DNA of 64,000 bases from Phycisphaera sp. (lineage in GTDB: Bacteria > Planctomycetota > Phycisphaerae > Phycisphaerales > Phycisphaeraceae), in assembly GCA_016125215.1 (NCBI GenBank), contig WGMF01000041.1, forward strand, positions 1 through 64,000, written 5' to 3'. The translations under genes and the position numbers were made by a program. Shown here in pieces: positions 33,376-42,942 of the stretch. The notes beneath the pieces are model-generated. The model saw nothing but the letters and a program-made list of their open reading frames with translations, did not search any database and had not been told where the DNA came from. How positions within the stretch are numbered: the stretch's first letter is position 1; every line of letters begins with the position of its first letter.

Positions 33376-36306
33376 TCAAGGCTTGTCAGTGATGAAGGGC
33401 TTGTCGGACTGATAGAGCGCGATGCGAGCGTCGATCTCGTGGGCCAGGTCGGTGCGTTTGAGTTGTTCGGCCAGCGCCTTGGCCTCTTGTGCGGTGGTGA
33501 CGGCCCGCGTGAATTGCCCGTCGGCGGCCAGCGCGATGGCAAGGGTGTCGAGGGTCGTGGGTTCTTTGTTATGCGTCAGTTCACAGGCACGCTGCGCCAT
33601 AGCCAGGGCCTGTGCGGGGTTGCGGTAAGCGTCATCGGGGCAGGCGGCAAGGGTGCGTGCGAGCAGATCGAGCGCCGCCGGCCAGTTGGGTTGCCGGCCA
33701 AGACTCACATTCAGTAAGTCCACGCCTCGCCGGACCTGTCCGCTGTGGACCCACGCCCTGGCCAGTCGCAGGATCGCCTCGCCCCGACCGGGTTGGAGCT
33801 TGAGCACCTGCGTGAACTGCTCCGCGGCCTGGGCGTATCGGGACAGGTGCATCATCGCGTCACCGAGGTTCATCCGTGCATCGGTGTACGACGGGTTGAT
33901 CTCGACAGCCCGTTGCAGGTGGGCAGACGCTTCCTCGTAACGCCCGCTGTCCATGAGCAGGACGCCGAGGTTGTTGTGGGCGTCTGCGAAATCGGGGTTG
34001 AGTTCGAGCGCTCGGCGGTAATGTTCAATGGCCTTATCGCTTTGACCGGCCATGGCGAGGATCGCGCCGAGGTTGCCGTGCGCGGTGGCGTCTTGATCGT
34101 TGATCTTGAGCGCGAGGGTGTATTGTTTAGCGGCGTCTTCGAGTCGGCCGGCCTGGGCGTAGGTCGAGGCCAGCGTAAGCAGGTGCTCGGGCTTGTCGGG
34201 TTCGAGTTCGACGCAGCGTTTCATCTGCGCAATCGCGTCGTCGAGCTTGCCCATCGATAGCAGGGCGGTGCCCAGCCCCACGTGGGCATCGAGGTTGTCG
34301 GATACGAGCGCGAGGGCTTTTTCATACTGCGTCACCGCGTCGGAAGGCTTGTTGTCGAGCACGAGCGCGTCGGCGAAATGGACGAGCAGGTCGGCGTCGC
34401 CGGGGTAAAGCGCCAGGGCCTGGCGATAGGCTGTGATGGCTTCGTCGATATGGCCGAGCCGGGCCATCACGCGGGCCCAGCGGGCGTGGGCGTCCACACT
34501 GTCGGGGTGGTTCTGGCACGCAAGCCGGTAGAAGGCCGCGGCTCGCTGGTCGTCACCCACGAGCGTGCAGGCGTCCCCCGTGAGCAAGGCGACTTCGAGA
34601 TCATTGGGCTTGAGCTTGATGGCCTGTTGCGCGTGGTCGATCGCGCCGCGCGTGTCGTGTTGCTTGGCCAGCACCACGGCCAGCCGGGCGTGCGCCAGCG
34701 GTTGGTCGGGCAGAAGCTTGAGCGAATACTCGAAGCTCTTGGCCGCCTGTTCACGGTCGCCGCCCAGCTCGTACGCCCAACCGATCCCGGTGTAGGTCTT
34801 CACCGCCCGGGGCGCGAGCTTGAGGGCCTTGCGGTAAAGCTCCACCGCGCCGGCGTAATCCTTTGCCCGCATGCGCAGGTACGCCAGGTTGTTCACCGCG
34901 AGGTAGTTTTTGGGGTCGGCTTCGAGCGCCTTGTTGAACAGCTCAAGCGAACGGGCGTCGTCGCCTTGATTCAGCGTGTAGACGCCGAGGTTGTTGTAGG
35001 CGATTGATGCATCCGGGTTGCGGGCGATCACGCTCTGCCACAGCGTCGGGATGTCGAAGTAACAGTGTGTTTGATTAAACGTGAGCACCGCCAATCCCAG
35101 AACGATGCAGGCCGGCACTCCGCTGCGCAGCACGGTGGGGACCCCCGGAAGGTCAAGGCATGCGATCACCGCCGCGCTCAGAAGCACAATCAGCCCGAGG
35201 CTTGCGTGGTATTGAAAATGGTCCGCCACGAAGGAGTAGATGAACGGGTAGACGTTGAGAAACCCGATGGCCGGCAGGAGAGTCCCGCCGAAGAAAAGCA
35301 GCGCGACGAGCACCCCCCGTCGGTTTTGCGCTTGATGCGGGCTCACCGTGTTCAAACGCCGACGATGCCAGAGCAAAACAATCACCACCAGTGCCAGCGC
35401 AGCGCCGGGGTAGAGGTACGCCCACGCATCCGCCGCATCGATGGCCCACCGCGTGTAAATGAAAATCAAGGGGTGCGGCCAGACGATCTTGCCGGCGTAG
35501 AACCACACCGCGCGCCCGGCGATGAGGCAGCGCTCGAGAATTGAAAAATCAAACTCCGCGCCCCGTGCGCCGACGTGCGTCTGTTCCAGGTGCGCGGTGT
35601 AGATGCCAAACGCCGCTCCGATGACAAAAAAGGGCAGCACCGCAAGCACGTCACGACGGGTGATGCGCCCGCGTTGCCAGTAGACGAGCAGCAACACCGC
35701 CGCCGGCCAGGAAGCCGTGACGGATTTACTCAGCAGGGCCATGACAAACAACAAGAGGGCCAGCCACCACCAGCGCCCGTGCCCGGTCGCGCGGGGCGAG
35801 CCGAGCGTGTCGTAGTGAAGATAGGCCCACAGCGCAAGCAGGTAACACAACCCAGAAAGCACGTTCTTGCGTTCGGTGACCCACGCGACGGATTCGACGT
35901 GGACTGGGTGCAGCGCGAAGATAGACGCCGAGAGCAGCGCGACGCTCCAAGGCAGCCGCAGCCGCTTGAGGATCAGCCAGAGCGCCACGGCACTCAGCGC
36001 GTGGATCATCACGTTGACCACGTGGTAGCCCGTGGGGTGCAGGCCCCAGAGCTGGTACTCGGCCCAGAACGTGGTGTGGACGAGCGGGTAATACTGCGGC
36101 AGCGACTGCGGCTCGAACCACGTGCGGTAAAGCCCGCCCCGGTCACGCAGGTTTTCGTTCTGTGTGACGTAGTCGTCGTCGTCCCAGATGAAGCCCGATC
36201 GCAGCGCGGGGAGGTAAGCCAGGAAGGTCGCTGCGATGAGAAGGCCCGCGACCACGGCGGGGCGTTTGTCGATCAGGCGCTGGATGAGCGGGGTGGTATC
36301 GGGCAA
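33376..36306 (-). CDS. TMTC/PMT-like membrane protein with long TPR array
   Basis: About 976 residues. The first ~420 residues form ten or more membrane helices opening with VVAGLLIAATFLAYLPALRS and GFIWDDDDYVTQN, the acidic first loop typical of GT-C glycosyltransferases of the PMT/TMTC type. LHPVHVESVAWVTERKNVLS is the characteristic TMTC signature. The remaining ~550 residues are some fifteen TPR units (for example ADAHNNLGVLLMDSGRYEEA). A protein O-glycosylation role is inferred from the family. Start: TTG at 36306 is preferred, because upstream ATGs overlap the divergent hrpB start. Confidence 0.8.
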   Translation of the reverse strand: MPDTTPLIQRLIDKRPAVVAGLLIAATFLAYLPALRSGFIWDDDDYVTQNENLRDRGGLYRTWFEPQSLPQYYPLVHTTFWAEYQLWGLHPTGYHVVNVMIHALSAVALWLILKRLRLPWSVALLSASIFALHPVHVESVAWVTERKNVLSGLCYLLALWAYLHYDTLGSPRATGHGRWWWLALLLFVMALLSKSVTASWPAAVLLLVYWQRGRITRRDVLAVLPFFVIGAAFGIYTAHLEQTHVGARGAEFDFSILERCLIAGRAVWFYAGKIVWPHPLIFIYTRWAIDAADAWAYLYPGAALALVVIVLLWHRRRLNTVSPHQAQNRRGVLVALLFFGGTLLPAIGFLNVYPFIYSFVADHFQYHASLGLIVLLSAAVIACLDLPGVPTVLRSGVPACIVLGLAVLTFNQTHCYFDIPTLWQSVIARNPDASIAYNNLGVYTLNQGDDARSLELFNKALEADPKNYLAVNNLAYLRMRAKDYAGAVELYRKALKLAPRAVKTYTGIGWAYELGGDREQAAKSFEYSLKLLPDQPLAHARLAVVLAKQHDTRGAIDHAQQAIKLKPNDLEVALLTGDACTLVGDDQRAAAFYRLACQNHPDSVDAHARWARVMARLGHIDEAITAYRQALALYPGDADLLVHFADALVLDNKPSDAVTQYEKALALVSDNLDAHVGLGTALLSMGKLDDAIAQMKRCVELEPDKPEHLLTLASTYAQAGRLEDAAKQYTLALKINDQDATAHGNLGAILAMAGQSDKAIEHYRRALELNPDFADAHNNLGVLLMDSGRYEEASAHLQRAVEINPSYTDARMNLGDAMMHLSRYAQAAEQFTQVLKLQPGRGEAILRLARAWVHSGQVRRGVDLLNVSLGRQPNWPAALDLLARTLAACPDDAYRNPAQALAMAQRACELTHNKEPTTLDTLAIALAADGQFTRAVTTAQEAKALAEQLKRTDLAHEIDARIALYQSDKPFITDKP

Positions 36307-36370
36307 GCGTGGTGAGTATCGCGCCCCGGGGGTGATGGAGCAAGGCGGGCGTGGGCGATACGCTGTGGTG

Positions 36371-38878
36371 ATGGACGTTGACCGCTTGCCCATCCACGGT
36401 GTGCGTGACCGGATCGTTGCCGCGGTGGCGGGCGACGGGCGGTTGACACTGCGTGCGCCGACGGGTTCAGGCAAGAGCACCCAGACGCCCGGGTTCTTGC
36501 TGGAATCGGGCGCGGTCAAGGGTCGGATCGTCGTGCTCCAGCCGCGCAGGCTGCCGACGCGCGTGCTGGCGCACCGTGTGGCCGGTGAGATGGGCACGCC
36601 GGTGGGTCACGTTGTGGGCTACCGCACACGGCACGAGTCGGTGGTGAGCGACGCGACCCGGATTGTGTTTATGACGGAGGGGTTGTTGTTGCGTCTGATG
36701 GTGAACGGATCGGGGGCCGGCGCCGGGGTTACGTTGGCAGGCGTCGGGGCGGTGGTGCTCGATGAGTTCCACGAGCGAAGCCTGAATAGTGACATGTTGT
36801 TAGGGTTGGTCCGGGGGATCCGATCAGGCGCAAGACCCGACCTCAAGATTGTGGTGATGAGCGCGACGCTCGACACGCGCGCCGTGTCGGATTACCTGGG
36901 CGGCGAAGTGGTCGAGGCGGGTGGGCGGAGCTACCCGGTGGAGGTGGGGTATCTCGATAAATCGACGCACAGACCCGTGTGGGACCTTGCGACCGACGCG
37001 GTGGGAAGCGTGCTGCGCACGCACTCCGAGGGCGACGTGCTGGTGTTCATGCCGGGCGTGTATGAAATCCGCAGGGCGGTCGCGGCGTTAAGAAGCCGGT
37101 TCAGCAACATCACGGTGCATGCGTTGCACGGGCAGATGACGCCCGGCGAACAGGACGCGGTGATGCGAGAGGGTGAGGCGCGTCGTGTGATCGTCTCGAC
37201 CAACGTCGCGGAGACATCGCTGACGATCCCGGGTGTGCGTCACGTGGTGGACAGCGGGCTGGCCAGGACGCCGCGTTTCGATGTTCGGCGGGGCATCAAC
37301 GTGCTGCTGGTCGGGCCGATCAGCAAAGCCTCCGCCGACCAACGCGCCGGCCGCGCCGGTCGCACCGCGCCCGGGACCTGCACGAGGCTCTGGACGAAGT
37401 TCGAGGACAAGGGCCGCACCGAGCACACGGCTCCGGAGGTGGAGCGTCTGGATATGTGCGAAGCGTCTTTGTTGCTCAAGTCGATGGGTGTGACCGACGT
37501 GGCTGCTTTTGACTGGATCACGCCACCCCCTCCGCGTTCGCTCCAGCAGGCTCACGAGGTGTTGCAACTCATCGGCGCGGTGGACGAGATGGGCGGTCTC
37601 ACGCCGACCGGTCGGGAACTTACGCGCCTGCCGATCCATCCACGGCTTGGGCGTGTGTTGTTCGAAGCCCGTCGTCGTGGCTGTGCGCATCGGGCGGCGC
37701 TGTGGGTGGCACTGGCGTCGGAGCGACCGATCACGCTGACAAACTCAACCCGGGGCGGTGAGGGAAAACAGACCGGCACAAGCGATTTCGAGTCGCTTGA
37801 ACACAAGGTCGCCGCCGCGGTGTCCGCCCGGTTTGACGAGTCGCGTTGTGCGTCGTTGGGTGTGAGCGGCAGCGCCTGCCGTGAGGTTGTGGCCACACGC
37901 TCGCGCCTGCTCGACGCTTTGGACAGGCCGGGGCGCGACACCAGCGACGACCCGCGCGATACGGCTCGGTGTCTGCTCGCCGGTTTCCCCGATCACCTGG
38001 CGGTGCGACGCAACCGCTCGAATCTGTCCTGCGCCCTGAGCGGGCAACGCGGCGCCGAACTGGACCGCCACAGCGCTGTGCATGACGCCGACCACCTGAT
38101 TGCCCTGGACATGCGAGAGGTGTCGGTCGGCAAGGGCGTGAAGAGCGTCCTTTCATTGGCGGCCGCCGTGGAGATGGATTGGTTAACCCACGATCTGCCG
38201 GGCGGGGTGGTCATACAACCTGTTACCCGGTGGGACGAAGAGAGCAAGGCGGCACAGACTTACGAACAGACCCGGTGGCGTGACCTCGTGCTCGGCGAGC
38301 GTTTGCTGCACCAGACCGATCCCGACGCCGCGGCGCAGGTTTTAGCCGACCGCGTCCACAAAGGCCTGCTCAAGCTGGAAAAATGGGACGAGAAGTGCGA
38401 CCAGTGGATTGCGCGCGTGCGCTGCGTCGGTGCGTGGTTCCCCGAGCGCTCTTTGCTCATGTATGACGAGTCGGACCTGTCGGTGATCGTGCTCGAGCTC
38501 TGCACCGGCTGCACCCGCGCGAGCCAGTTGCGGGACAAGCCCGTGCTTGATGCGCTGCGTAGCGCGTTGTCGTGGGAAGACCAACGGCACGTGGACCAGA
38601 TGGCGCCGACGGAGTTGCCCTTGCCCAGCGGTCGCAAGATGAAGATCGAATACGCTGCGGGCTCACCGCCTCGTGGCCGGGGCAAGATTCAGGATTTTTA
38701 CGGTCTGACTCAGACGCCGCGCGTCGCCGGTGGCCGCGTGCCGGTGTTGCTCGAAATCCTCGGCCCGAACTTCAGGCCCGTTCAGGTCACCGAAGACCTC
38801 GCGGGCTTCTGGGTCAATCTCTACCCCACGCTCAAGAAGGAACTGCAGCGGCGTTACCCCCGGCACAAGTGGTTGTAG
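36371..38878 (+). CDS. hrpB: ATP-dependent RNA helicase HrpB
   Basis: 835 residues of the DEAH/RHA superfamily: Walker A PTGSGKST (about residue 35), Walker B LDEFHERSL (DEFH, the HrpB form of DEAH), motif III VMSATLD, motif VI SADQRAGRAGRT, then the helicase-associated and HrpB-specific C-terminal domain ending RRYPRHKWL. Bacterial HrpB is a cytoplasmic RNA helicase of unsettled target. The start at 36371 is divergent from the TPR membrane gene; an ATG at 36335 in the same frame is possible. Confidence 0.9.
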   Translation: MDVDRLPIHGVRDRIVAAVAGDGRLTLRAPTGSGKSTQTPGFLLESGAVKGRIVVLQPRRLPTRVLAHRVAGEMGTPVGHVVGYRTRHESVVSDATRIVFMTEGLLLRLMVNGSGAGAGVTLAGVGAVVLDEFHERSLNSDMLLGLVRGIRSGARPDLKIVVMSATLDTRAVSDYLGGEVVEAGGRSYPVEVGYLDKSTHRPVWDLATDAVGSVLRTHSEGDVLVFMPGVYEIRRAVAALRSRFSNITVHALHGQMTPGEQDAVMREGEARRVIVSTNVAETSLTIPGVRHVVDSGLARTPRFDVRRGINVLLVGPISKASADQRAGRAGRTAPGTCTRLWTKFEDKGRTEHTAPEVERLDMCEASLLLKSMGVTDVAAFDWITPPPPRSLQQAHEVLQLIGAVDEMGGLTPTGRELTRLPIHPRLGRVLFEARRRGCAHRAALWVALASERPITLTNSTRGGEGKQTGTSDFESLEHKVAAAVSARFDESRCASLGVSGSACREVVATRSRLLDALDRPGRDTSDDPRDTARCLLAGFPDHLAVRRNRSNLSCALSGQRGAELDRHSAVHDADHLIALDMREVSVGKGVKSVLSLAAAVEMDWLTHDLPGGVVIQPVTRWDEESKAAQTYEQTRWRDLVLGERLLHQTDPDAAAQVLADRVHKGLLKLEKWDEKCDQWIARVRCVGAWFPERSLLMYDESDLSVIVLELCTGCTRASQLRDKPVLDALRSALSWEDQRHVDQMAPTELPLPSGRKMKIEYAAGSPPRGRGKIQDFYGLTQTPRVAGGRVPVLLEILGPNFRPVQVTEDLAGFWVNLYPTLKKELQRRYPRHKWL

Positions 38879-39039
38879 CCCGACGCGTCGCGTTCAAGAC
38901 TTGCCGATCGTTATCGGGCGGGCCCCGATCTGCGTGTCCTATGCCAAGGGTGTGGTGTGTTAATTGGAATTGCGGTATCGACGATAACGACTTTGTCTTT
39001 GGGAGTTTTTTAAGGCACCGGCTCGCGGCACGGAGGGTT

Positions 39040-41868
39040 ATGAAGCAGCCGCTGAATATCGTCCGTCTACTTATTGAGATCATCGCCGCCGTGGCTTTGG
39101 CAGAGGTGGGGGTGATGTTTGTCCTGCCGGTGTTGGCGCCGGACGCCACGGGTGCGTTTGAAGCGATGCTCGACGCGGGGATGCTCTCGCTTGTCGCCGG
39201 GCCGATGATCCTCTGGCGCGTGACCGCGTCGGTCGGTCGAGCGATTACCGATCCTTTGGTGGATGAAACCCGACAGAGCCGCGGTGTCGTGGCCGCTACA
39301 TCGGTTGCCGTTCTCGCGGGTGTGGTGATCGCTGTGCTTGCGGTTCTCCAGACCCGTCACAGCATCCACGCCGACGCCTTGCACCGTTTTGAATCGATGG
39401 CCGACCTCATCAAGTTTGAGGCTCAGTCCCGCGCGAACAGGGTGATCTACGGGCTCAAGGGCGCGCGGGGCACGTACGCCGCGAGCAAGTCGGTCGAGCG
39501 TATGGAGTTCCGCGGTTACGTCACGTCGCGCGACCTGCCCGCCGAGTTCCCCGGCACGCAGGGCATGGGGTTTATCAAGAAGGTCCCCCGCGCCGAGCTC
39601 GAGTCTTTTATCCAAAAGCAGCGGCTCGACGACGCTCCCGATTTCGATGTCTACACCCAGGGACACAACAGCGTGTTGTATGTTGTGACTTTTATCGATC
39701 CGCTCGAAGAGAACCTGACCTATTGGGGCATGGACCTGTCCAACGATGCCCGGGTCTCGTCCGCGATCACCAAAGCCATCGACAGTGGGCAATCGACCGT
39801 TACGGACAATCGACTGGTTGTCAGCCGGGGCCGAGATGACCCGGGGTATCTTTATTTCGTGCCGGTCTACAGGAATGGGACCAAACCCACTACGCCCGAG
39901 CAAAGACGGGCGAACCTTGACGGGGTATTGTTCGCGCCGATCCGATATCGGGGGGTCTTCGCCGGTTTGACCGACCCGTTCGACGGCATGGTCGAGATGC
40001 GTCTGTCTGAAGCGGGGGATGGTCGTGTGGATGCGGGGCAACGGGGTGACGCGTTGAGAGTCACACCCAGGCCAGTCACCGCGGTTCAGTCTTCCTCGGA
40101 CACACCGTTGTTTATGACCGAGCGATCGATCCGTGTCGCCGACCAGACCTGGTCGATCCAAGTCCAAAGCACAGCGGCCTTCAAAACCACGGTCAACCAG
40201 GGCCTGCCTTTGTTGGTCGGGATCGGGGGTGGGATTCTCTCGACACTCGGTGGGCTCGTGATCTGGTCACTGGCGACCAGCCGTGCAAGGGCGCAGCGGC
40301 TGGCCCATACGATGACCCGTGACCTTGTTGCCGCGAAGCAGGCGGCCGAGACCGCGATGCGCGACAACGCCGCTCTGCGGTCGGGTCTTGACAACCACGC
40401 GATCCTTTCCATCACCGATGCGACGGGTCACATCATCGACGTCAACGACGGCTTCTGTCAGATCAGCGGCTACAACCCCTCTGAATTGATCGGCCGCGAC
40501 CACCGCATGTTCAGCTCGGGCCACCACCCCAAGGGTTTCTTCACCCAGATGTGGAAGACCATCAAGTCGGGACGATCCTGGCGGGCCGAGGTCTGCAACC
40601 GGGCCAAAGACGGCGGTCTTTACTGGGTCGATACCACCATCGTGCCTTTCGTCAATGCGCAGGGGCGGATCGAGAAGTTTGTTTCGATCCGGTTCGACAT
40701 CACCCACAAGAAGCGGGCCGAGGAGGAGAACGCCCGGATGGGGGCGATCATCGCTTCGACCAACAGCGCCGTGGTCAGCGTCACGACCACCGGCCGTATC
40801 ACGACCTGGAACCGCGGCGCGGAGGAACTTTTCGGGTACACCGCCGACGAAGCGGTCGGCATGACGATCGGAAAGCTCATGCCGCATGAACGCCGACATG
40901 AGGAGGCGATGATCCTCGAGGCGATCTCCAAGGACAAGGTCGTCGAGAACCTCGAGACCCAACGGCTGCACAAGGACGGTCGGCCGGTGGATCTCTCGGT
41001 GACGGCTTCGCCGATCCACGACAAGACCGGTCAGGTCGTGGGCGCCGCGATGATCGCCACGGATATCACGCAACAGAAAAAAGCCCGGGCGGAGCTGCTT
41101 GCCGCGCGTGAGCAGGCCGAGGCCGCCAACAGGAGCAAGAGCGAGTTCCTGGCCAACATGAGCCACGAGATCCGCACACCCATGACCGCGATCCTCGGTT
41201 ACACCGAACTGCTCAAACGCGAGGGCGACATGAGCAAAGCCCCGCCGACACGGCTGGAATACCTCGACACCATCCAACGCAACGGGGAACACCTGCTCTC
41301 GATCATCAACGACATCCTCGATCTTTCGAGGATCGAAGCGGGGCAGATGGAGATCGATTGTCAGGAGACATGCCCGCGCCAGGTCATCGATCAAACGCTC
41401 GCGGCGTTACGCGTCAGGGCCGGGGAAAAGTCACTGGCGTTCGGCGTGGAATACGTCGGACGGGTCCCCCAGATCATCCAGACCGACCCCGTCCGTTTCA
41501 GGCAGATCCTGACCAACATCGTCTCCAACGCCATCAAGTTCACGGACAACGGCGGCGTCCGTCTGGTCATCACACACGATGAAATCCAGCAACGACTGCG
41601 GATCGAAGTCCACGACACCGGCATCGGCATGACCCGTGAACAGATCGACAAACTCTTTAGCGCTTTTGTCCAGGCCGACGGCACGATGACGCGGCGGCAC
41701 GGCGGCAACGGGCTGGGCCTGAACATCAGCAAACGATTGGCCAAGATGCTCGGCGGCGACATCACCGTCAAGAGCACGCACGGCGTTGGCAGCGTCTTCA
41801 CCATCCTCATCCCCACCACGCAACCGGCCGAACGCAACACCACCAAGGGTGAAGCCCGCGCCGCGTGA
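39040..41868 (+). CDS. CHASE-PAS-PAS sensor histidine kinase
   Basis: 942 residues. Two membrane helices near the N-terminus, with a third ([20 protein letters not shown]) before the CHASE domain (about 114-300: [21 protein letters not shown]). A further helix near 400 leads to PAS1 (about 450-560), PAS2 (about 568-690), HisKA with phospho-His709 ([16 protein letters not shown]) and HATPase ([23 protein letters not shown]). CHASE domains bind small external ligands. There is no receiver domain, and no response regulator gene lies nearby, so it is an orphan. It starts 162 bases after hrpB. Confidence 0.88.
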   Translation: MKQPLNIVRLLIEIIAAVALAEVGVMFVLPVLAPDATGAFEAMLDAGMLSLVAGPMILWRVTASVGRAITDPLVDETRQSRGVVAATSVAVLAGVVIAVLAVLQTRHSIHADALHRFESMADLIKFEAQSRANRVIYGLKGARGTYAASKSVERMEFRGYVTSRDLPAEFPGTQGMGFIKKVPRAELESFIQKQRLDDAPDFDVYTQGHNSVLYVVTFIDPLEENLTYWGMDLSNDARVSSAITKAIDSGQSTVTDNRLVVSRGRDDPGYLYFVPVYRNGTKPTTPEQRRANLDGVLFAPIRYRGVFAGLTDPFDGMVEMRLSEAGDGRVDAGQRGDALRVTPRPVTAVQSSSDTPLFMTERSIRVADQTWSIQVQSTAAFKTTVNQGLPLLVGIGGGILSTLGGLVIWSLATSRARAQRLAHTMTRDLVAAKQAAETAMRDNAALRSGLDNHAILSITDATGHIIDVNDGFCQISGYNPSELIGRDHRMFSSGHHPKGFFTQMWKTIKSGRSWRAEVCNRAKDGGLYWVDTTIVPFVNAQGRIEKFVSIRFDITHKKRAEEENARMGAIIASTNSAVVSVTTTGRITTWNRGAEELFGYTADEAVGMTIGKLMPHERRHEEAMILEAISKDKVVENLETQRLHKDGRPVDLSVTASPIHDKTGQVVGAAMIATDITQQKKARAELLAAREQAEAANRSKSEFLANMSHEIRTPMTAILGYTELLKREGDMSKAPPTRLEYLDTIQRNGEHLLSIINDILDLSRIEAGQMEIDCQETCPRQVIDQTLAALRVRAGEKSLAFGVEYVGRVPQIIQTDPVRFRQILTNIVSNAIKFTDNGGVRLVITHDEIQQRLRIEVHDTGIGMTREQIDKLFSAFVQADGTMTRRHGGNGLGLNISKRLAKMLGGDITVKSTHGVGSVFTILIPTTQPAERNTTKGEARAA

Positions 41869-41964
41869 GGGCACACAGGCTAGCGGGCACGGCGGGCTGA
41901 TCACACGGCTACGCACCGGTCCGTACACCGTACGACAACAGGGCCGTCGGCTATAATCTCCGCA

Positions 41965-42939
41965 ATGGGTAAGCGTCTGATCGTGATTGTCGTGCTGGCC
42001 TCGGCCCTGGCGGGCTGGCTTTTCTATAACCAGTCACGTCAGGAGCCGCCCAAGGTCTCGGGCTTTATCGAAGCCGACGAGGTCCGGTTGGCGTCCCGCG
42101 TCGGCGGCAGGGTGTCGGCCGTCCACATCCAAGAGGGCGACACGGTCAAGACCGGTGATGGGCTGATCGAACTCGAGCCTTTCGACTTGTTGGAGAAGAA
42201 AGCCCAGGCCGCCGCCGATCGCGCCGCGCGTCAGGCCGAGTTGGATGCGCTGATCGCAGGGCCCCGCAAGGAAGAAATCGCCGCTGCGCAGGCCGGGCAA
42301 CGCCACGACGAAGCCATGGTCGGTCTTGCCCAGCTCAAATACGACAGGCTTAAGGAGATGTTCCAGCGCAGCGCCGCAACGCCCGATGAGCGCGACACCG
42401 CCCAGCAGGACCTCAAAGCGGCTCTGGCCACGCTCGAAGCCCAGCAGCAGGTCGTCGCCGAGATGCTGGCCGGCTCGCGTGCCGAGGATATCGAACGCGC
42501 CCGCGCCGCGGTCAACGCCGCGGAGGCTGCGCTCAAGGTTATCGATGCTCAGATCGCTGAACTGACGATCACCGCGCCGGTCGATGGTGAGGTCGAAGCG
42601 CTCGACCTGCAGGTCGGCGACATGGTCGCGCCCAACGCCCCGGTCATGGCACTGCTCATCACCCGATCCCTCTGGGTCAGGGCCTACGTGCCCGAAGATC
42701 GGCTGAATCTTCAGGTCGGCCAAACGCTGCCCGTGACGGTGGATAGTTACCCGGGCAAGTCATTTAGTGGCCACATCACCTTCATTGCAAGGCAGGCCGA
42801 GTTCACGCCCGGCAACGTCCAGACCCCTGAGGACCGTGCCAAGCAGGTCTTCCGTATCAAGGTCACGCTCGACGAGGGCCTCGACGTGCTCCGGCCGGGA
42901 ATGAACGCCGACGTCTGGCTCAACGGCAAGGTCGAATGA
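41965..42939 (+). CDS. HlyD-family membrane fusion protein
   Basis: 324 residues: signal-anchor helix (LIVIVVLASALAGWLFYN), biotinyl-lipoyl hairpin (SGFIEADEVRLASRVGGRVS), a long alpha-helical hairpin (about 75-195), and beta-barrel (LWVRAYVPEDRLNLQVGQ). Closest in architecture to E. coli YbhG. It links the ABC exporter encoded three bases downstream to the outer membrane. No TolC-type gene lies nearby. Confidence 0.88.
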   Translation: MGKRLIVIVVLASALAGWLFYNQSRQEPPKVSGFIEADEVRLASRVGGRVSAVHIQEGDTVKTGDGLIELEPFDLLEKKAQAAADRAARQAELDALIAGPRKEEIAAAQAGQRHDEAMVGLAQLKYDRLKEMFQRSAATPDERDTAQQDLKAALATLEAQQQVVAEMLAGSRAEDIERARAAVNAAEAALKVIDAQIAELTITAPVDGEVEALDLQVGDMVAPNAPVMALLITRSLWVRAYVPEDRLNLQVGQTLPVTVDSYPGKSFSGHITFIARQAEFTPGNVQTPEDRAKQVFRIKVTLDEGLDVLRPGMNADVWLNGKVE

Positions 42940-42942
42940 GCC